Part shown: in pieces, positions 29,065 to 38,568 of the stretch
How the letters are laid out: each line of letters starts with the position of its first letter
Numbering within the stretch: position 1 is the first letter of the stretch
NCBI GenBank assembly: GCA_025916675.1
Contig: CP098402.1
Location: 2,413,205-2,477,204 of the forward strand
Direction of reading: 5' to 3'
DNA length: 64,000 bases
Source: Phycisphaera sp.
Lineage (GTDB): Bacteria; Planctomycetota; Phycisphaerae; Phycisphaerales; UBA1924
Program-made: the position numbers and the translations under genes
The notes under the pieces: generated by a model
Seen by the model: only the letters and a program-made list of their open reading frames with translations
Told to the model about the DNA's origin: nothing
Databases searched by the model: none

Positions 29065-29846
29065 GCTTTGTATCGGGCGCACTCGCCCAGTTTTCCGCGC
29101 CCGCATGGACGCTGCTGGCGCAGACCACCGCGGCAACGCCGCCCAACGAGGGCAAGACGCTGCTGCAACACATCCTCTCGGGTGGGCCGATCGGCATCGT
29201 CATCATCTTGCTGTCGTTCACGGCGGTGCTGATGGCGGTGTGGCTGGTGGCGGAGATCCGCCTGCCCAGGCTCGCGCCGCCGCGCGTGGTCGAGGGGCTC
29301 GACCGGCTGCTGGCGGCCAACGACGTGCGCGGCGCGCTGGCGTTCTGCCAGGCCGAGGAGAACCGGTGCCTGCTTACGGGCATGTTCGCGGCAGCGCTCA
29401 CGCGGTGCCTGCGTTCGCCCTTCGGGTTGCTTGAATTGCGGTCGGCCTTGGAAGAGGCGGGCCAGGAGCGATTCGCGCGATTGCAACGCAAGACCGACCC
29501 GATGGGCCTCATCGCCGCGGTCGCACCGATGCTCGGTCTGCTGGGCACGGTCGTTGGTCTGGTCGGTGCCTTCGAGACGCTCAGCGTGAGCGAGGGCGTG
29601 CGGCCCGAGGCGTTGGCGTCGAGCATCTCGGTGGCGCTCATCACCACGGTGCTGGGTCTGATCGTCGCCATCCCCGCCACGGCGTTGCACAGCTTCTTTC
29701 GCAACCGCGTGGACGCGCTCGCCCAGAACGTGGCCGAGCTGACCGAAGAGTTGGCGGCCCGCATCCAGAGCTCCAAGCCCGCTGGCGGGCAGTCGCCCAC
29801 GCCCGCGGGGCGTGCGCCCGCGCCGACCACGGCCGGCGCGCGCTGA
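29061..29846 (+). CDS. MotA/TolQ/ExbB-family proton channel protein
   Basis: The 261-residue protein has three membrane helices in the ExbB order: one near residues 45-65 (GGPIGIVIILLSFTAVLMAV) and two after the cytoplasmic loop, with the family segment GLIAAVAPMLGLLGTVVGLVGAF and SVALITTVLGLIVAIPATA. ExbB/TolQ pentamers surround an ExbD/TolR dimer and turn the proton motive force into motion. The C-terminus is extended and rich in Pro, Ala and Gly. An ATGA overlap joins it to the previous gene. Confidence 0.92.
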   Translation: MSFVSGALAQFSAPAWTLLAQTTAATPPNEGKTLLQHILSGGPIGIVIILLSFTAVLMAVWLVAEIRLPRLAPPRVVEGLDRLLAANDVRGALAFCQAEENRCLLTGMFAAALTRCLRSPFGLLELRSALEEAGQERFARLQRKTDPMGLIAAVAPMLGLLGTVVGLVGAFETLSVSEGVRPEALASSISVALITTVLGLIVAIPATALHSFFRNRVDALAQNVAELTEELAARIQSSKPAGGQSPTPAGRAPAPTTAGAR

Positions 29847-29858
29847 CGGAAGGAACCG

Positions 29859-30287
29859 ATGCTCTTTGGCGCTAAACCAGCCCGGGTCCGCTTCACGGTG
29901 AACATGACGCCGATGATCGACGTGGTGCTGCTGATCATCATCTTCTTCCTGTACACGGCACGGTTCGCCGAGGTCAGCCGAACGAGCGTGGACCTGCCCG
30001 ACGAGCCCGGCACCGAAGACGCCGCGAGCGATCCCGACGCGTTGCTGATCGACGTGCGTAGCGACGGGGCGTTCCTGGTCAACGGCCGCGATCGCTCGCT
30101 GGAACGCGTGATCGAGATCGTGGAGGAACAGGCCGACCGGGCAGGCGGCCCCGAGAACCTGCGCGTGCTGCTGCGTGCCGATCGTGGCACCGCGGCCGGC
30201 CCGGTGAACGAGCTCGCCCGCCAGTTGACACGCATGGGCGTGCGGCAGTGGAGCCACGCGACCGTCGATCGATCGGGGCGGGGCTAA
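29859..30287 (+). CDS. ExbD/TolR-family protein (first copy)
   Basis: A 142-residue single-pass protein. The N-terminal motif TPMIDVVLLIIIFF holds the conserved membrane Asp that carries protons in ExbD/TolR. The periplasmic domain follows (VDLPDEPGTED, with IDVRSDGAFLVNG). GGAAGG lies just before the ATG. With the second copy three bases downstream it could form an ExbD heterodimer within the ExbB channel. Confidence 0.92.
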   Translation: MLFGAKPARVRFTVNMTPMIDVVLLIIIFFLYTARFAEVSRTSVDLPDEPGTEDAASDPDALLIDVRSDGAFLVNGRDRSLERVIEIVEEQADRAGGPENLRVLLRADRGTAAGPVNELARQLTRMGVRQWSHATVDRSGRG

Positions 30288-30290
30288 CCG

Positions 30291-30701
30291 ATGCGCGTGA
30301 GACCCGCCAGCACTCGCGGTGAGCTGGGCGAGCTGCCGCTGACGCCGATGATCGACGTGGTGTTCTTGCTACTGATCTACTTCATGGTGACGGCGACCAT
30401 CACGCCGCCCGAGAGCCGCGTGGCATCGACGCTGCAAGGCGAACGCGGCTCGGGGCAGGCCCGCGACCTGAAGCCGCAGATCGTGACGATCGACCTGACC
30501 GGGAGCACCGTGACCTATCGCCTGGGTTCGCGGGTGTTCGCCGATCGGGAATCACTGGCCGCCGCGCTCGAACAACTACCCAAGGAGGGCGGTTTGTTCG
30601 TGCGTGTGACCGATCGGGCCCCGTGGTCCGCGGTGGCGGGCGTGATGCAGGACGCGCTGGACGCGGGCTTTGTGAAGAGGACCTATGTACCGGCGGACTA
30701 G
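30291..30701 (+). CDS. ExbD/TolR-family protein (second copy)
   Basis: A 136-residue ExbD with LTPMIDVVFLLLIYFMVTATI, again with the membrane Asp, then a periplasmic domain with IVTIDLTGSTVTYRLG. The sequence differs clearly from the first copy, so the two probably have distinct partners rather than being a recent duplication. The next gene starts 17 bases before its stop. Confidence 0.92.
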   Translation: MRVRPASTRGELGELPLTPMIDVVFLLLIYFMVTATITPPESRVASTLQGERGSGQARDLKPQIVTIDLTGSTVTYRLGSRVFADRESLAAALEQLPKEGGLFVRVTDRAPWSAVAGVMQDALDAGFVKRTYVPAD

Positions 30702-33378
30702 GACCATCCCGGCTCTCGCTCTCGTGCTGACGTGCGTTGCCGGGGCCGCGCACGCGCAGGGCGACGAGGAGCGTTTCGAGGCCTACCTCGATCGGTACGA
30801 GCTGCGCGAGGTCGAGGCGGCCGACTTGCGGTATCGCTTCGAGAACGCGCCCGTCGACGAACGCCAGCCCATCGCAAAACGACTGGCGGCGCTCTATGTC
30901 GAGTTGCTCGGCTTGGCCGCGAACCCGGAAGATCGCCAGCACATCGAGCAACTCGGCCAACGGCTGACTCGGCAGCTTCCCGATGAGGTCGCGGGGGATC
31001 TGCGTCTGGCCCTCGTGCGCGCGCGGTACCAGTGGGCCAAGGAGGTCGCCGAGCGCGCCCGCCTGAACGAGGTGCCTAAGGATGACCTGGACGAGGCCGA
31101 GCGGACGCTGCGAGCGCTGGTACCCGAGCTCTCTTCGATCGCCCAGACGGCCAATGACTCGGCCTACCGACTCGATCGCCGCCGCACCGCAGTCGGCCTG
31201 GATGAGGCCCAACAAGAGGTCTACGAGGTCGCCACGCGCGTGCGCTCGACCGCGCACTACCTCCTCGGATGGACACGCTACTACCTGGCCGTCATGACCG
31301 AAGGAACGCGATACGCGAGCGATGCGCTCAAGGACCTTGGCGTGCTGCTGGGAGCCGACACGAACAAGCCCGCCAGCATCGAGCGGGCCGACGAGCGGCT
31401 GATGCGCTTCGACCATGTCGCGGATGCGGCCATCGCCGCGGCGTTCTGCGAATCCCTGCTTGGCAATGCCGACACGGCCCTTCGGTGGATCGAGAAGGTG
31501 GATTCGGCCGGCACACTCTCGGAGGGCATCCGCGAGCGGCTGTTCGTCTGCCGCCTGCTGGTGCTGGGCGAGGCCGGACGCTGGCGAGACCTGTCGTACC
31601 ACAGCGACATCAAGCGTCGCTCGCGCCGGGCCGATGGTGAGCCCGGGCTCGAACCGCTCGAATCGCAGCTGCTTGCGCACATCTCGTGGGAGGCGTTGTC
31701 GAGCCGGCGGCTGAGCCCACGCGATCGTTCCGTGCTCGAAGAGATCGCCCACGCCGCCATCCAGGACCTCGTTCGCCAGAACCAGGTGACCGTGCTGCGT
31801 TCGCTCGTCGAGCAGTTCGGCACGTCGTCGCTCGAAGGCGAGGGCTTCATATTCGCATTCGTGCGCGGGCAGAACGCCTACGAGCGGGCCACCGAGGCGT
31901 ACGAAGCCGCGGGCTACACCGACGGCCAGATCGCCGATACCGATGCCATCGCGAACCTCTACGCCGCCGCCGTTCGCGCCCTCGACGCGGCGCTCGACGC
32001 CGACGACGCGGCGCGATTCCCCGGCGAGCGTGCGCAGGCCATGCAACTGGCGGCCATGGCCGCGTACATGGGCGGCGCCTTCCTCGACGCGACCGACCGA
32101 TTCGAGCAAGCCCACGAGGCGGCCGATGACACCGAACAGGCCGAACGCGCGCTCTGGCACGCGATCGTCGCGCTCGACGCGGCCATCCGCGAGGGCGCGG
32201 GCGGTATCGAGGCCCGCCGCGATCGGTTGGTGGCCCTCTACCTCCAGAGCTTCCCCGGCACCGAGCGTGCGGCGCGCCTGCTGGTCGCCCAGGCCGGCGC
32301 GGCCTCGGCCGACGATTCCCAGGCCGTCGAGATCCTGCTGAACGTCGAGGCCGATTCGCCCTTGTACGAAGCGGCGCGGCGACGGGCCGAACGCTTGCTC
32401 TACGCGAGGCTTCGCCGGCTGACGGGCGATGCTCGCTCGGCCGCCTCGCTGCGCTACCTCACGGTTGCCGATGAACTGCTCTCGATTGATCGCCGCCGCG
32501 CCGCCACGGGCGACGTCGAGTCGGCCACGCAGGCCGCCAATCGCGCGCTGGCCCTGGCCCGCGCGATGCTCCAGGTCATCCTGGGCTCGCCCGTGCCCGA
32601 CCTCGATCGGGCCGAAGCACTCCTGGACACGGTGCAGGAACTCCGCCTGCGCGTCGGCTCACCCCCCGAGACCATCGAATCCGAGATCGCGTATCGCCGC
32701 CTGCAGGTCGCGCTCGCGCGAGACGAGGTCGAAGAGGCTCGCCGGCTGGCCCGCACGTTCGATGACGCGGACGGCGCGTTCAAGATCCTCTCGCAGCGCG
32801 CGATGTACGCGTGGGCCGCCGAACGATTCCGCGACACGCCATCCGACGTCCGCTACGCCGAGCAGGTGGTGGAATTCGGCCGGCCGGTCATCGCCGAGAT
32901 GGGCAGCGACGACGCCACGCTCGCCACCCCGCAAGCCTTTGGCGTCCACACGACCGTGGCGCGGGCGGCCTGGGTGCTGGCTCGCGGCGAAGGCCTCGAA
33001 CAAGCACAACGCGAGATGCTCGATCTGGTCGTCGCGATCGATGGGCGGCTGGTCGCCGCCGACGTGGCCGATGCGTTCTCGCTCTCGCGGTTCGCCTACG
33101 CCAGCGAGATGGCCGGCCGGCCGGGCGACGCGCTCGACGCCTGGCGGCGCTTGCTGGCGGGGGCGCCCGAAGAGTCGGCGATGGGGTTGCGGGCCCGCTA
33201 CGAGTCGGCGCGATTGCTGGGCAAAGAGGACGCGCCGCGAGCCATCGACGCGCTGCGCCAGCACCTGCTGCTGTACCCGGGCGCACCCGAACCGTGGGCC
33301 ACCCGCCTGGCCGAACTGCTCACGAGCCTCGAACGCGGCCACGACCTGCCGCCACCGGCGTTGGAGGACGCCCCGTGA
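30685..33378 (+). CDS. Large secreted TPR-like helical-repeat protein
   Basis: An 897-residue protein with a signal peptide (LALVLTCVAGAAHAQ, about 24 residues) and a mature part made of degenerate TPR-like helix pairs, such as MQLAAMAAYMGGAFLDATD, AERALWHAIVALDAAIREG and the C-terminal DALDAWRRLLAGAPEESAM. No catalytic motif was found. It sits directly behind the ExbD pair and overlaps it, so it may be the periplasmic scaffold that receives force from ExbD. This is inference from position. Confidence 0.75.
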   Translation: MYRRTRTIPALALVLTCVAGAAHAQGDEERFEAYLDRYELREVEAADLRYRFENAPVDERQPIAKRLAALYVELLGLAANPEDRQHIEQLGQRLTRQLPDEVAGDLRLALVRARYQWAKEVAERARLNEVPKDDLDEAERTLRALVPELSSIAQTANDSAYRLDRRRTAVGLDEAQQEVYEVATRVRSTAHYLLGWTRYYLAVMTEGTRYASDALKDLGVLLGADTNKPASIERADERLMRFDHVADAAIAAAFCESLLGNADTALRWIEKVDSAGTLSEGIRERLFVCRLLVLGEAGRWRDLSYHSDIKRRSRRADGEPGLEPLESQLLAHISWEALSSRRLSPRDRSVLEEIAHAAIQDLVRQNQVTVLRSLVEQFGTSSLEGEGFIFAFVRGQNAYERATEAYEAAGYTDGQIADTDAIANLYAAAVRALDAALDADDAARFPGERAQAMQLAAMAAYMGGAFLDATDRFEQAHEAADDTEQAERALWHAIVALDAAIREGAGGIEARRDRLVALYLQSFPGTERAARLLVAQAGAASADDSQAVEILLNVEADSPLYEAARRRAERLLYARLRRLTGDARSAASLRYLTVADELLSIDRRRAATGDVESATQAANRALALARAMLQVILGSPVPDLDRAEALLDTVQELRLRVGSPPETIESEIAYRRLQVALARDEVEEARRLARTFDDADGAFKILSQRAMYAWAAERFRDTPSDVRYAEQVVEFGRPVIAEMGSDDATLATPQAFGVHTTVARAAWVLARGEGLEQAQREMLDLVVAIDGRLVAADVADAFSLSRFAYASEMAGRPGDALDAWRRLLAGAPEESAMGLRARYESARLLGKEDAPRAIDALRQHLLLYPGAPEPWATRLAELLTSLERGHDLPPPALEDAP

Positions 33379-36176
33379 GCGGAACCCCACCACCACCGCC
33401 CGCAGGGCCGCGGCCCACCCCGCGCGAGGCCGCGATCGCGGGAATCCTGGGCCTTGCGCCCGATGTCGACGCCGCCGGCCTGATCGGCGTCGATCCCGAC
33501 CGGACCGACGACGGCGAAATCGTCGCCGCCCTCAACGAGCGTCTTGCGAAGGTCAACGCCCACCGGTACGGCGGCACGCCCTTGGGCGACGAAGCCCGGC
33601 TCGCGCTGCACGCCGCCGCCGCGCAGCTGCTCGGAAGCCGGCGGCGGTCGACCAGCTTCGGCGTCGAGCCCGACCAGCCAACCGATCTTCCCGCGCGATG
33701 GTCTCGCCCGCATGCATTGCCGCCCGCGCACCTGGCCCTGCAGCAGGACGCCGTGCTCGCGCTCGGCGCGCACGGCGGGTGGAACGCGACGACCATGCGG
33801 CACTTGTCGATGCTGGCCCACGCGCGCGGGCTCACGGGCGACGACCTGGCCGTGGCCCTCACGCGCCTCGCCCGCCAGAGCGGGCCGGCCGTCGCGCCGT
33901 CGGGCAACGGATCGGGTGCGGTGGATGACGGCGTTTCCGATCCCGGCCAGTATTCGCCCGCGGAGCACGCGCTCGTTCACTCGGGCAACAACGACCTCGC
34001 GTTGCTCGGCGCGATGGCGGTGGCCGTCGTGCTCACGCTCGTCGCTGCGGCGGCGGTGCTCATCGCCATCCCGGTGATGCGAAACTCCGGGCAAGCGGCC
34101 CAGCAGGCCGCTGCGGCCGAGCAGCCCGCGCCGATCGCCACCCCCTCCGGCCCGACGCCCGCAGAGCGAGACGCGGCGATCGCCGAAGCCCAGCGACCGG
34201 CCGAACCCCAACGCCAGCAGAGCACGACCCCCGACACAAAGATCGACACCATCGTGACCGACCTCCGCCTGGCCGCCGAACGCCGCAAGAAGGGCAACCC
34301 CTCGGCCCAGGCCGTGTTCGAGCGTGCGGTCAGAACACTCGCCAACAACTGGCCGCGCGTGCGCCCCGACCAGCAACAAGCAGCACTCGGGCAGGTCATC
34401 GATCACTTGTACCTGGTCCGCGAGGATCCCGCGACCACGCAACGGGTTGTTGGATTCCTCGTGGCCCCAATAGCCGAGGGCGACGGCGAGCCCACCCTGG
34501 CCGCTCGCACGTGGCAGGTGGGCGCCATCGTGCGGCTGTCGAAGGAGCAGAACCTGCCGGCACCGGCCGTCGAGGGGCTGCGGAGCTTCATCCTGGCCGA
34601 GGCCCCGCTCGAAGCACGCGCGGTGGGCGACTTTGCTGCGGGCGTGACGGTGGCGCTGCGGGCAGAGCTTGCAACCTTGTCCGAAGCGGGCAGCTTCAAC
34701 GCCGATCCGAAGGCGTGGGAGGCTTGGCTCGCGTGCGTCCAGGGGCTGGCGGCATCCGAGCCGGCGTTGGGCCATCGCCTGTTGCTGGCCGGGCTCGAGG
34801 CCGTGCTGCTAAGCGGGCCCGACCCGACCGACGAGCGTGTGTTCCAGATCGTGCGCCGGCTGGTGGTGTCGCTGCAGTGGCGTCCCCAGGACGAGTCACG
34901 GGGGCGGCTGCTGGCCTGGTTTGACGACCCGGCGATCACCATCGCCGACCTGCACGCCCTGACCAACGTGCTGGCCACCGCCTCGGGCGCTCCGGGTGTC
35001 GACCCAACCATGGTGCTGCCGGTCTTGGCCAGCCCGGCGCAACGCTCGCAAGTGCGGGACCGCTTCGCCGCCGCGTGGAACGTGCAGTCGGCCATGGCAC
35101 ACGGCGAGGTCGCCAACCGCTGGCTGGGCGAGGCCCGGCGCCACCTTGAGGCCCAGCCCGAGAACACCCCAGCGACGCTCGCCGTCGACGCCGCCGTCTC
35201 GGCGCGCCTGAGTGCGGCCGCCACGCTCCTCTGGCAGGGCCAGGCCAACGAGGCCGACACGATCCTGATGAACCTCCGCGATGGGCTCGGCGGCGGCCCC
35301 GCCCAGACGACCGCCGGCACGCGATCGATCTATTTGGCCAGCCACAGCGACCCGAGCCCCTGGGCGCTGCGGTATCTGTCGCAGCGGCGCCCCGAGTTGA
35401 AGGCCGACCTGCTGGACGAACTCGCCAGGCGGGGGCCCACGCACGCGGTCGAGGCCGAACTCATCGCCGAGGCGTTCCTTCGCGGCAAGACCATCGACGT
35501 ACGCGAGCGTGCGGGCAACCTGCTCGGCGGGTACGCGAGCAAGCCGGTGGTCATCGCCGCCGTGCTCGAGACCTTCCCGCTGCCCGGGGCCGACATGCGG
35601 CGCCGCGAGATGGTCGAGATGGTCACCGGCGTGCGCCTCCCGTCGGACGACGCTTGGGAGCTCGTCGCGCGGCGGACGCTCGTCGAACGGCTCTTGCAGC
35701 TCATGGCCTCGGAGGGCGGCCTGGCCCGCATCGACCGCGCCGCCGAGGCCATCGCCCAGGCCTACACCCGGAGCCTGGCAACCGGCTCGGCGGCGCAGAG
35801 CGACAACCCGCCCGAGCTCTCGGCTGAGTTGCTGTGGAACCGTGCCCGCCAGAGGGCCGACCGCCTCGTGCCACCGGCCATCTGGCCTTGGAGCCCCGGC
35901 GAGGTCGACCGCCGCCTGGCCGGCCGCACGAGGCTGGCCCAGGGCCGCGTGCAATGGTTCGCCGCGTACCAGTTCGCGCTCGTCGAGATCACGCTGTACA
36001 ACACCGCAGCCGAGCGCCCGTCGCTGGCGATGCGACTGGCCGACGAGCTCACGAAGATGCAGGATGCCAGGCGTGAGGCGCGCGGCGTGCTCGCGCAGGT
36101 CTCCATCGTCGAGCGCGCCCGGCTTGAGTCCTGGCGGCTCAGATTGTCCGAGGCGGCAACCGGAGGCCCGCAATGA
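33375..36176 (+). CDS. Large bitopic membrane protein of the ExbBD operon, unknown function
   Basis: A 933-residue protein with a Pro-rich cytoplasmic N-terminal region (1-205), one membrane helix (about 208-234, LLGAMAVAVVLTLVAAAAVLI) and a large helical extracytoplasmic region with weak repeat character. The N-terminal domain contains LNERLAKVNAHRYGGTPLGDEARLALHAAAAQLL, which resembles a J-domain-like or small helical bundle seen in planctomycete proteins, but I cannot name it with confidence. A GTGA overlap joins it to the TPR gene. Its single helix could span the same membrane complex as ExbB/ExbD. Confidence 0.68.
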   Translation: MSGTPPPPPAGPRPTPREAAIAGILGLAPDVDAAGLIGVDPDRTDDGEIVAALNERLAKVNAHRYGGTPLGDEARLALHAAAAQLLGSRRRSTSFGVEPDQPTDLPARWSRPHALPPAHLALQQDAVLALGAHGGWNATTMRHLSMLAHARGLTGDDLAVALTRLARQSGPAVAPSGNGSGAVDDGVSDPGQYSPAEHALVHSGNNDLALLGAMAVAVVLTLVAAAAVLIAIPVMRNSGQAAQQAAAAEQPAPIATPSGPTPAERDAAIAEAQRPAEPQRQQSTTPDTKIDTIVTDLRLAAERRKKGNPSAQAVFERAVRTLANNWPRVRPDQQQAALGQVIDHLYLVREDPATTQRVVGFLVAPIAEGDGEPTLAARTWQVGAIVRLSKEQNLPAPAVEGLRSFILAEAPLEARAVGDFAAGVTVALRAELATLSEAGSFNADPKAWEAWLACVQGLAASEPALGHRLLLAGLEAVLLSGPDPTDERVFQIVRRLVVSLQWRPQDESRGRLLAWFDDPAITIADLHALTNVLATASGAPGVDPTMVLPVLASPAQRSQVRDRFAAAWNVQSAMAHGEVANRWLGEARRHLEAQPENTPATLAVDAAVSARLSAAATLLWQGQANEADTILMNLRDGLGGGPAQTTAGTRSIYLASHSDPSPWALRYLSQRRPELKADLLDELARRGPTHAVEAELIAEAFLRGKTIDVRERAGNLLGGYASKPVVIAAVLETFPLPGADMRRREMVEMVTGVRLPSDDAWELVARRTLVERLLQLMASEGGLARIDRAAEAIAQAYTRSLATGSAAQSDNPPELSAELLWNRARQRADRLVPPAIWPWSPGEVDRRLAGRTRLAQGRVQWFAAYQFALVEITLYNTAAERPSLAMRLADELTKMQDARREARGVLAQVSIVERARLESWRLRLSEAATGGPQ

Positions 36177-37231
36177 GACCCACCATGAACCTCGCAAAGA
36201 GGCTTACGCTGTGCGTCCTGATCGCGATCCTGTTACCCGGGGCGGCCCTGGCCCAGGACTTCGCCCCGCCGGTCGAAGACCCGCAAGCCGAAGAGCCGCA
36301 ACCCGAAGAGCCGTCCGAGCAGGCCGAGCCGGAGCCGACCCCGATGCGCACCGCGATGGACCGCATCGCCGACCTGCGCGAGCGGCTCGCCGACCTCGAC
36401 GCGAGCGACGCGATGGCATACATCGAGCTGGGCGAGGAGGTGGCTTCGGAAACCGGCTCGCCCGAAGACCGCGATCTGGCGCGCCACCTGTACGCCGTGG
36501 CCTACGACCTCGAACGCGAGACACGCGCGCGGCCCGAGGTGATCGCGGGCGCGTGCCTCGGCCTGGCCTCGCTCGAGGTCTCGGACGAGGGGTCGGCCTG
36601 GCTCTACGCGGTTGCTGGTCTTGTCGACCCACGCGCCACACGCGGCGAGGGCGCGGGTGTCACGACGCTGGCCATCGCCCCGGACGTTGCCGTGGCCGCC
36701 GCGAACGCGCTGGGCCTGGCTCGCTCGGGCGAGGGACGCCGGGCCGGACGCATCTACGAGGATCCGGCCGTCCACCAGGTATTCGATCGCTACGGCCGGC
36801 TGCTTGGCGGCACTGGCGGGCTGAGCGGGCTGAACCGCTTCGAGCGCGCCCTAAGAGACTGGCCCGACCTGGAATGCGGCGGCTCGCGGGTCATCACGCG
36901 GCGCGGCGAGGATGGCATCGAGACCCACCTGTGCCCGAGCTGCCGGGGCAATCCCGGCCCGCCCATGAGCGAGCAGGAGTTCCTCAACCAGCTGCGCTTC
37001 GAGAGCCGCTTGCTGCGGGGCATCCACCAGAGCTGGGGCGCCCAGATCGCGGCCGATGGCGGTGCGCCGCTGCTCGACCCGGACCCGGATCGCGTGCCCG
37101 AGCTGCTGATCGCCCGCTACGGCACCGATACTGCCAAGCGGCTGTGGCGCGGCGGCGTGTGGTTCGAGCCGCCGGCCTCACCGGCCCCAACCCAAGACCC
37201 GCCGGCAGAAGAGCCAACGCCCGGGCCGTAG
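36173..37231 (+). CDS. Secreted protein with CPSC motif, last gene of the ExbBD operon
   Basis: A 352-residue protein with a signal peptide (VLIAILLPGAALAQ), an acidic Pro/Glu-rich spacer (30-58), a helical middle and a C-terminal part with LCPSCRGNPGPPMSEQEF. The CPSC pair plus Cys in DLECGG could form a disulfide or bind metal. The end is again Pro/Glu-rich. No family is recognised. The ATGA overlap with the preceding gene and the gap before the next gene mark the end of the operon. Confidence 0.68.
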   Translation: MRPTMNLAKRLTLCVLIAILLPGAALAQDFAPPVEDPQAEEPQPEEPSEQAEPEPTPMRTAMDRIADLRERLADLDASDAMAYIELGEEVASETGSPEDRDLARHLYAVAYDLERETRARPEVIAGACLGLASLEVSDEGSAWLYAVAGLVDPRATRGEGAGVTTLAIAPDVAVAAANALGLARSGEGRRAGRIYEDPAVHQVFDRYGRLLGGTGGLSGLNRFERALRDWPDLECGGSRVITRRGEDGIETHLCPSCRGNPGPPMSEQEFLNQLRFESRLLRGIHQSWGAQIAADGGAPLLDPDPDRVPELLIARYGTDTAKRLWRGGVWFEPPASPAPTQDPPAEEPTPGP

Positions 37232-37259
37232 ACTGGCTCCCACCAAGGAGCTAAGACCC

Positions 37260-37655
37260 ATGACCGACGCGCCCGAGACCGCCGCGACCGAGACCGAGTC
37301 GCCCTTCAAGCCCCAGATCGTGTTCGAGGACTTCGCACGCGTCGACCTGCGCGTGGCGAAGATCCTGGAAGCCGGCGACCACCCCAAGGCCGACCGGCTG
37401 CTGATGCTCAAGCTCGACGACGGCAGCGGCACCCCGAGGCAGATCTGCGCGGGCATCAAGGGCCACTACGCGCCCGAAGAACTGGTTGGCAGGAGCATCG
37501 TGATCGTCGCCAACCTCGCACCGAGGCAGTTGCGAGGCGAGGAAAGCCGCGGCATGCTGCTGGCCGGCAGCGATGCGGCCAAGGGCCAGGAAGAGCGCAC
37601 CGTGGTGCTGCTGAGCCCCATGGCCGACCTGCCGCCGGGTTCGATCGTGAGCTAA
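37260..37655 (+). CDS. tRNA-binding domain protein (MetRS beta / CsaA-like)
   Basis: A 131-residue OB-fold protein homologous to the C-terminal EMAP-II-like domain of methionyl-tRNA synthetase: FARVDLRVAKILEAGDHPKADRLL, RQICAGIKGHYAPEELVG, VIVANLAPRQLRGEESRGMLLA and PPGSIVS. Stand-alone versions are annotated as MetRS beta subunit or CsaA-like chaperone. AAGGAGC twelve bases upstream supports the ATG. Whether a separate MetRS lacks this domain cannot be seen here. Confidence 0.88.
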   Translation: MTDAPETAATETESPFKPQIVFEDFARVDLRVAKILEAGDHPKADRLLMLKLDDGSGTPRQICAGIKGHYAPEELVGRSIVIVANLAPRQLRGEESRGMLLAGSDAAKGQEERTVVLLSPMADLPPGSIVS

Positions 37656-37662
37656 GTCTGAT

Positions 37663-38568
37663 TCAGCGCGGCCGGCGACGGGCCGTGTCGTCTTGACGCC
37701 CTTTGGCCGATGGCTGACGCTCGTCCTTGGGCTTCATCGCCCGATCGATCATCGCCTGCACCTGGGCCTCAATGCGTTGCGACCGTTCGGCACGCTCGCG
37801 CTCGAGCTTCTCCTCAGCGCCATCGAGCCGCTGGCCCATGCGGGCGAGCCACTTGGCACGCTGTTCGAGCTGCGTGTCGTACTGCTTGGTCACGATGTCG
37901 GTCAGGTCGCGTCGCAGCGTGCGCAGCAGGTCGGCGGTCAGGGTGCCTCCATGGGCGGCGTCGCGGACTTTGCCCAATACATCGGCGATGCGCATGCCGT
38001 TGCGAAGGCGGTCGAGAGCGGGCCGGAACTCGTCGGAGTCCTTGTCGCGCAGCTCGATCAGCCGGTCGACCTCGCGGTGGAGGCGGAGGACGGCGCGCCT
38101 GGCGTCTTCGGAGTCGCCCTCCTTGCGGAGCCGTTCGGCCATCTCGGGCGCGTGCTCCTCGAAGAATACCACGACCGTGTCGCGCCAACGGGTGAGTTCC
38201 TCGTCGGTGACGTCTTCCAGCCGGCGTTGCTCGCCGCTATCACGTGGACCGCGCTGGCCGTCGCGGTCGCCACCCCTGCCCCACTCTCCGAGCAGGGTCA
38301 GCTCGCCACGCTCACGCATCTCGGCCAGGATGGTCGCGGCGGACTCGCCATCGGCCAGGCGTCGCTTGATCTCTCGCAGCCGGTCCCGCTGGCGTTCGGT
38401 CTGTTCGATCCGGCGATCAACCAGCGCGACCAGCCGGGCCGGGTCGCTCTCCCCGCGTTCTTGCGCGACGGGTCGCTGGGGGCGTTCGCCCTGCGCCATC
38501 GCGAGCGGATGAGCCGCGAAGACGGCAAGGATCGCGGTCGCCAACATCTTGCGGTGTGCCCGTGCCAT
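37663..38568 (-). CDS. Secreted charged helical protein of an ECF sigma operon
   Basis: A 301-residue protein with a signal peptide (ATAILAVFAAHPLAMAQG) and a mature part that is very rich in Arg, Glu and Asp and almost wholly helical, with coiled-coil stretches (VDRRIEQTERQRDRLREIKR; ERERAERSQRIEAQVQAM). The layout recalls Spy/CpxP-type periplasmic sensors that often follow sigma/anti-sigma pairs, but no diagnostic LTxxQ motif is visible. Its ATG shares one base with the anti-sigma stop (TGATG), so it is the third gene of that operon. Confidence 0.68.
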   Translation of the reverse strand: MARAHRKMLATAILAVFAAHPLAMAQGERPQRPVAQERGESDPARLVALVDRRIEQTERQRDRLREIKRRLADGESAATILAEMRERGELTLLGEWGRGGDRDGQRGPRDSGEQRRLEDVTDEELTRWRDTVVVFFEEHAPEMAERLRKEGDSEDARRAVLRLHREVDRLIELRDKDSDEFRPALDRLRNGMRIADVLGKVRDAAHGGTLTADLLRTLRRDLTDIVTKQYDTQLEQRAKWLARMGQRLDGAEEKLERERAERSQRIEAQVQAMIDRAMKPKDERQPSAKGRQDDTARRRPR

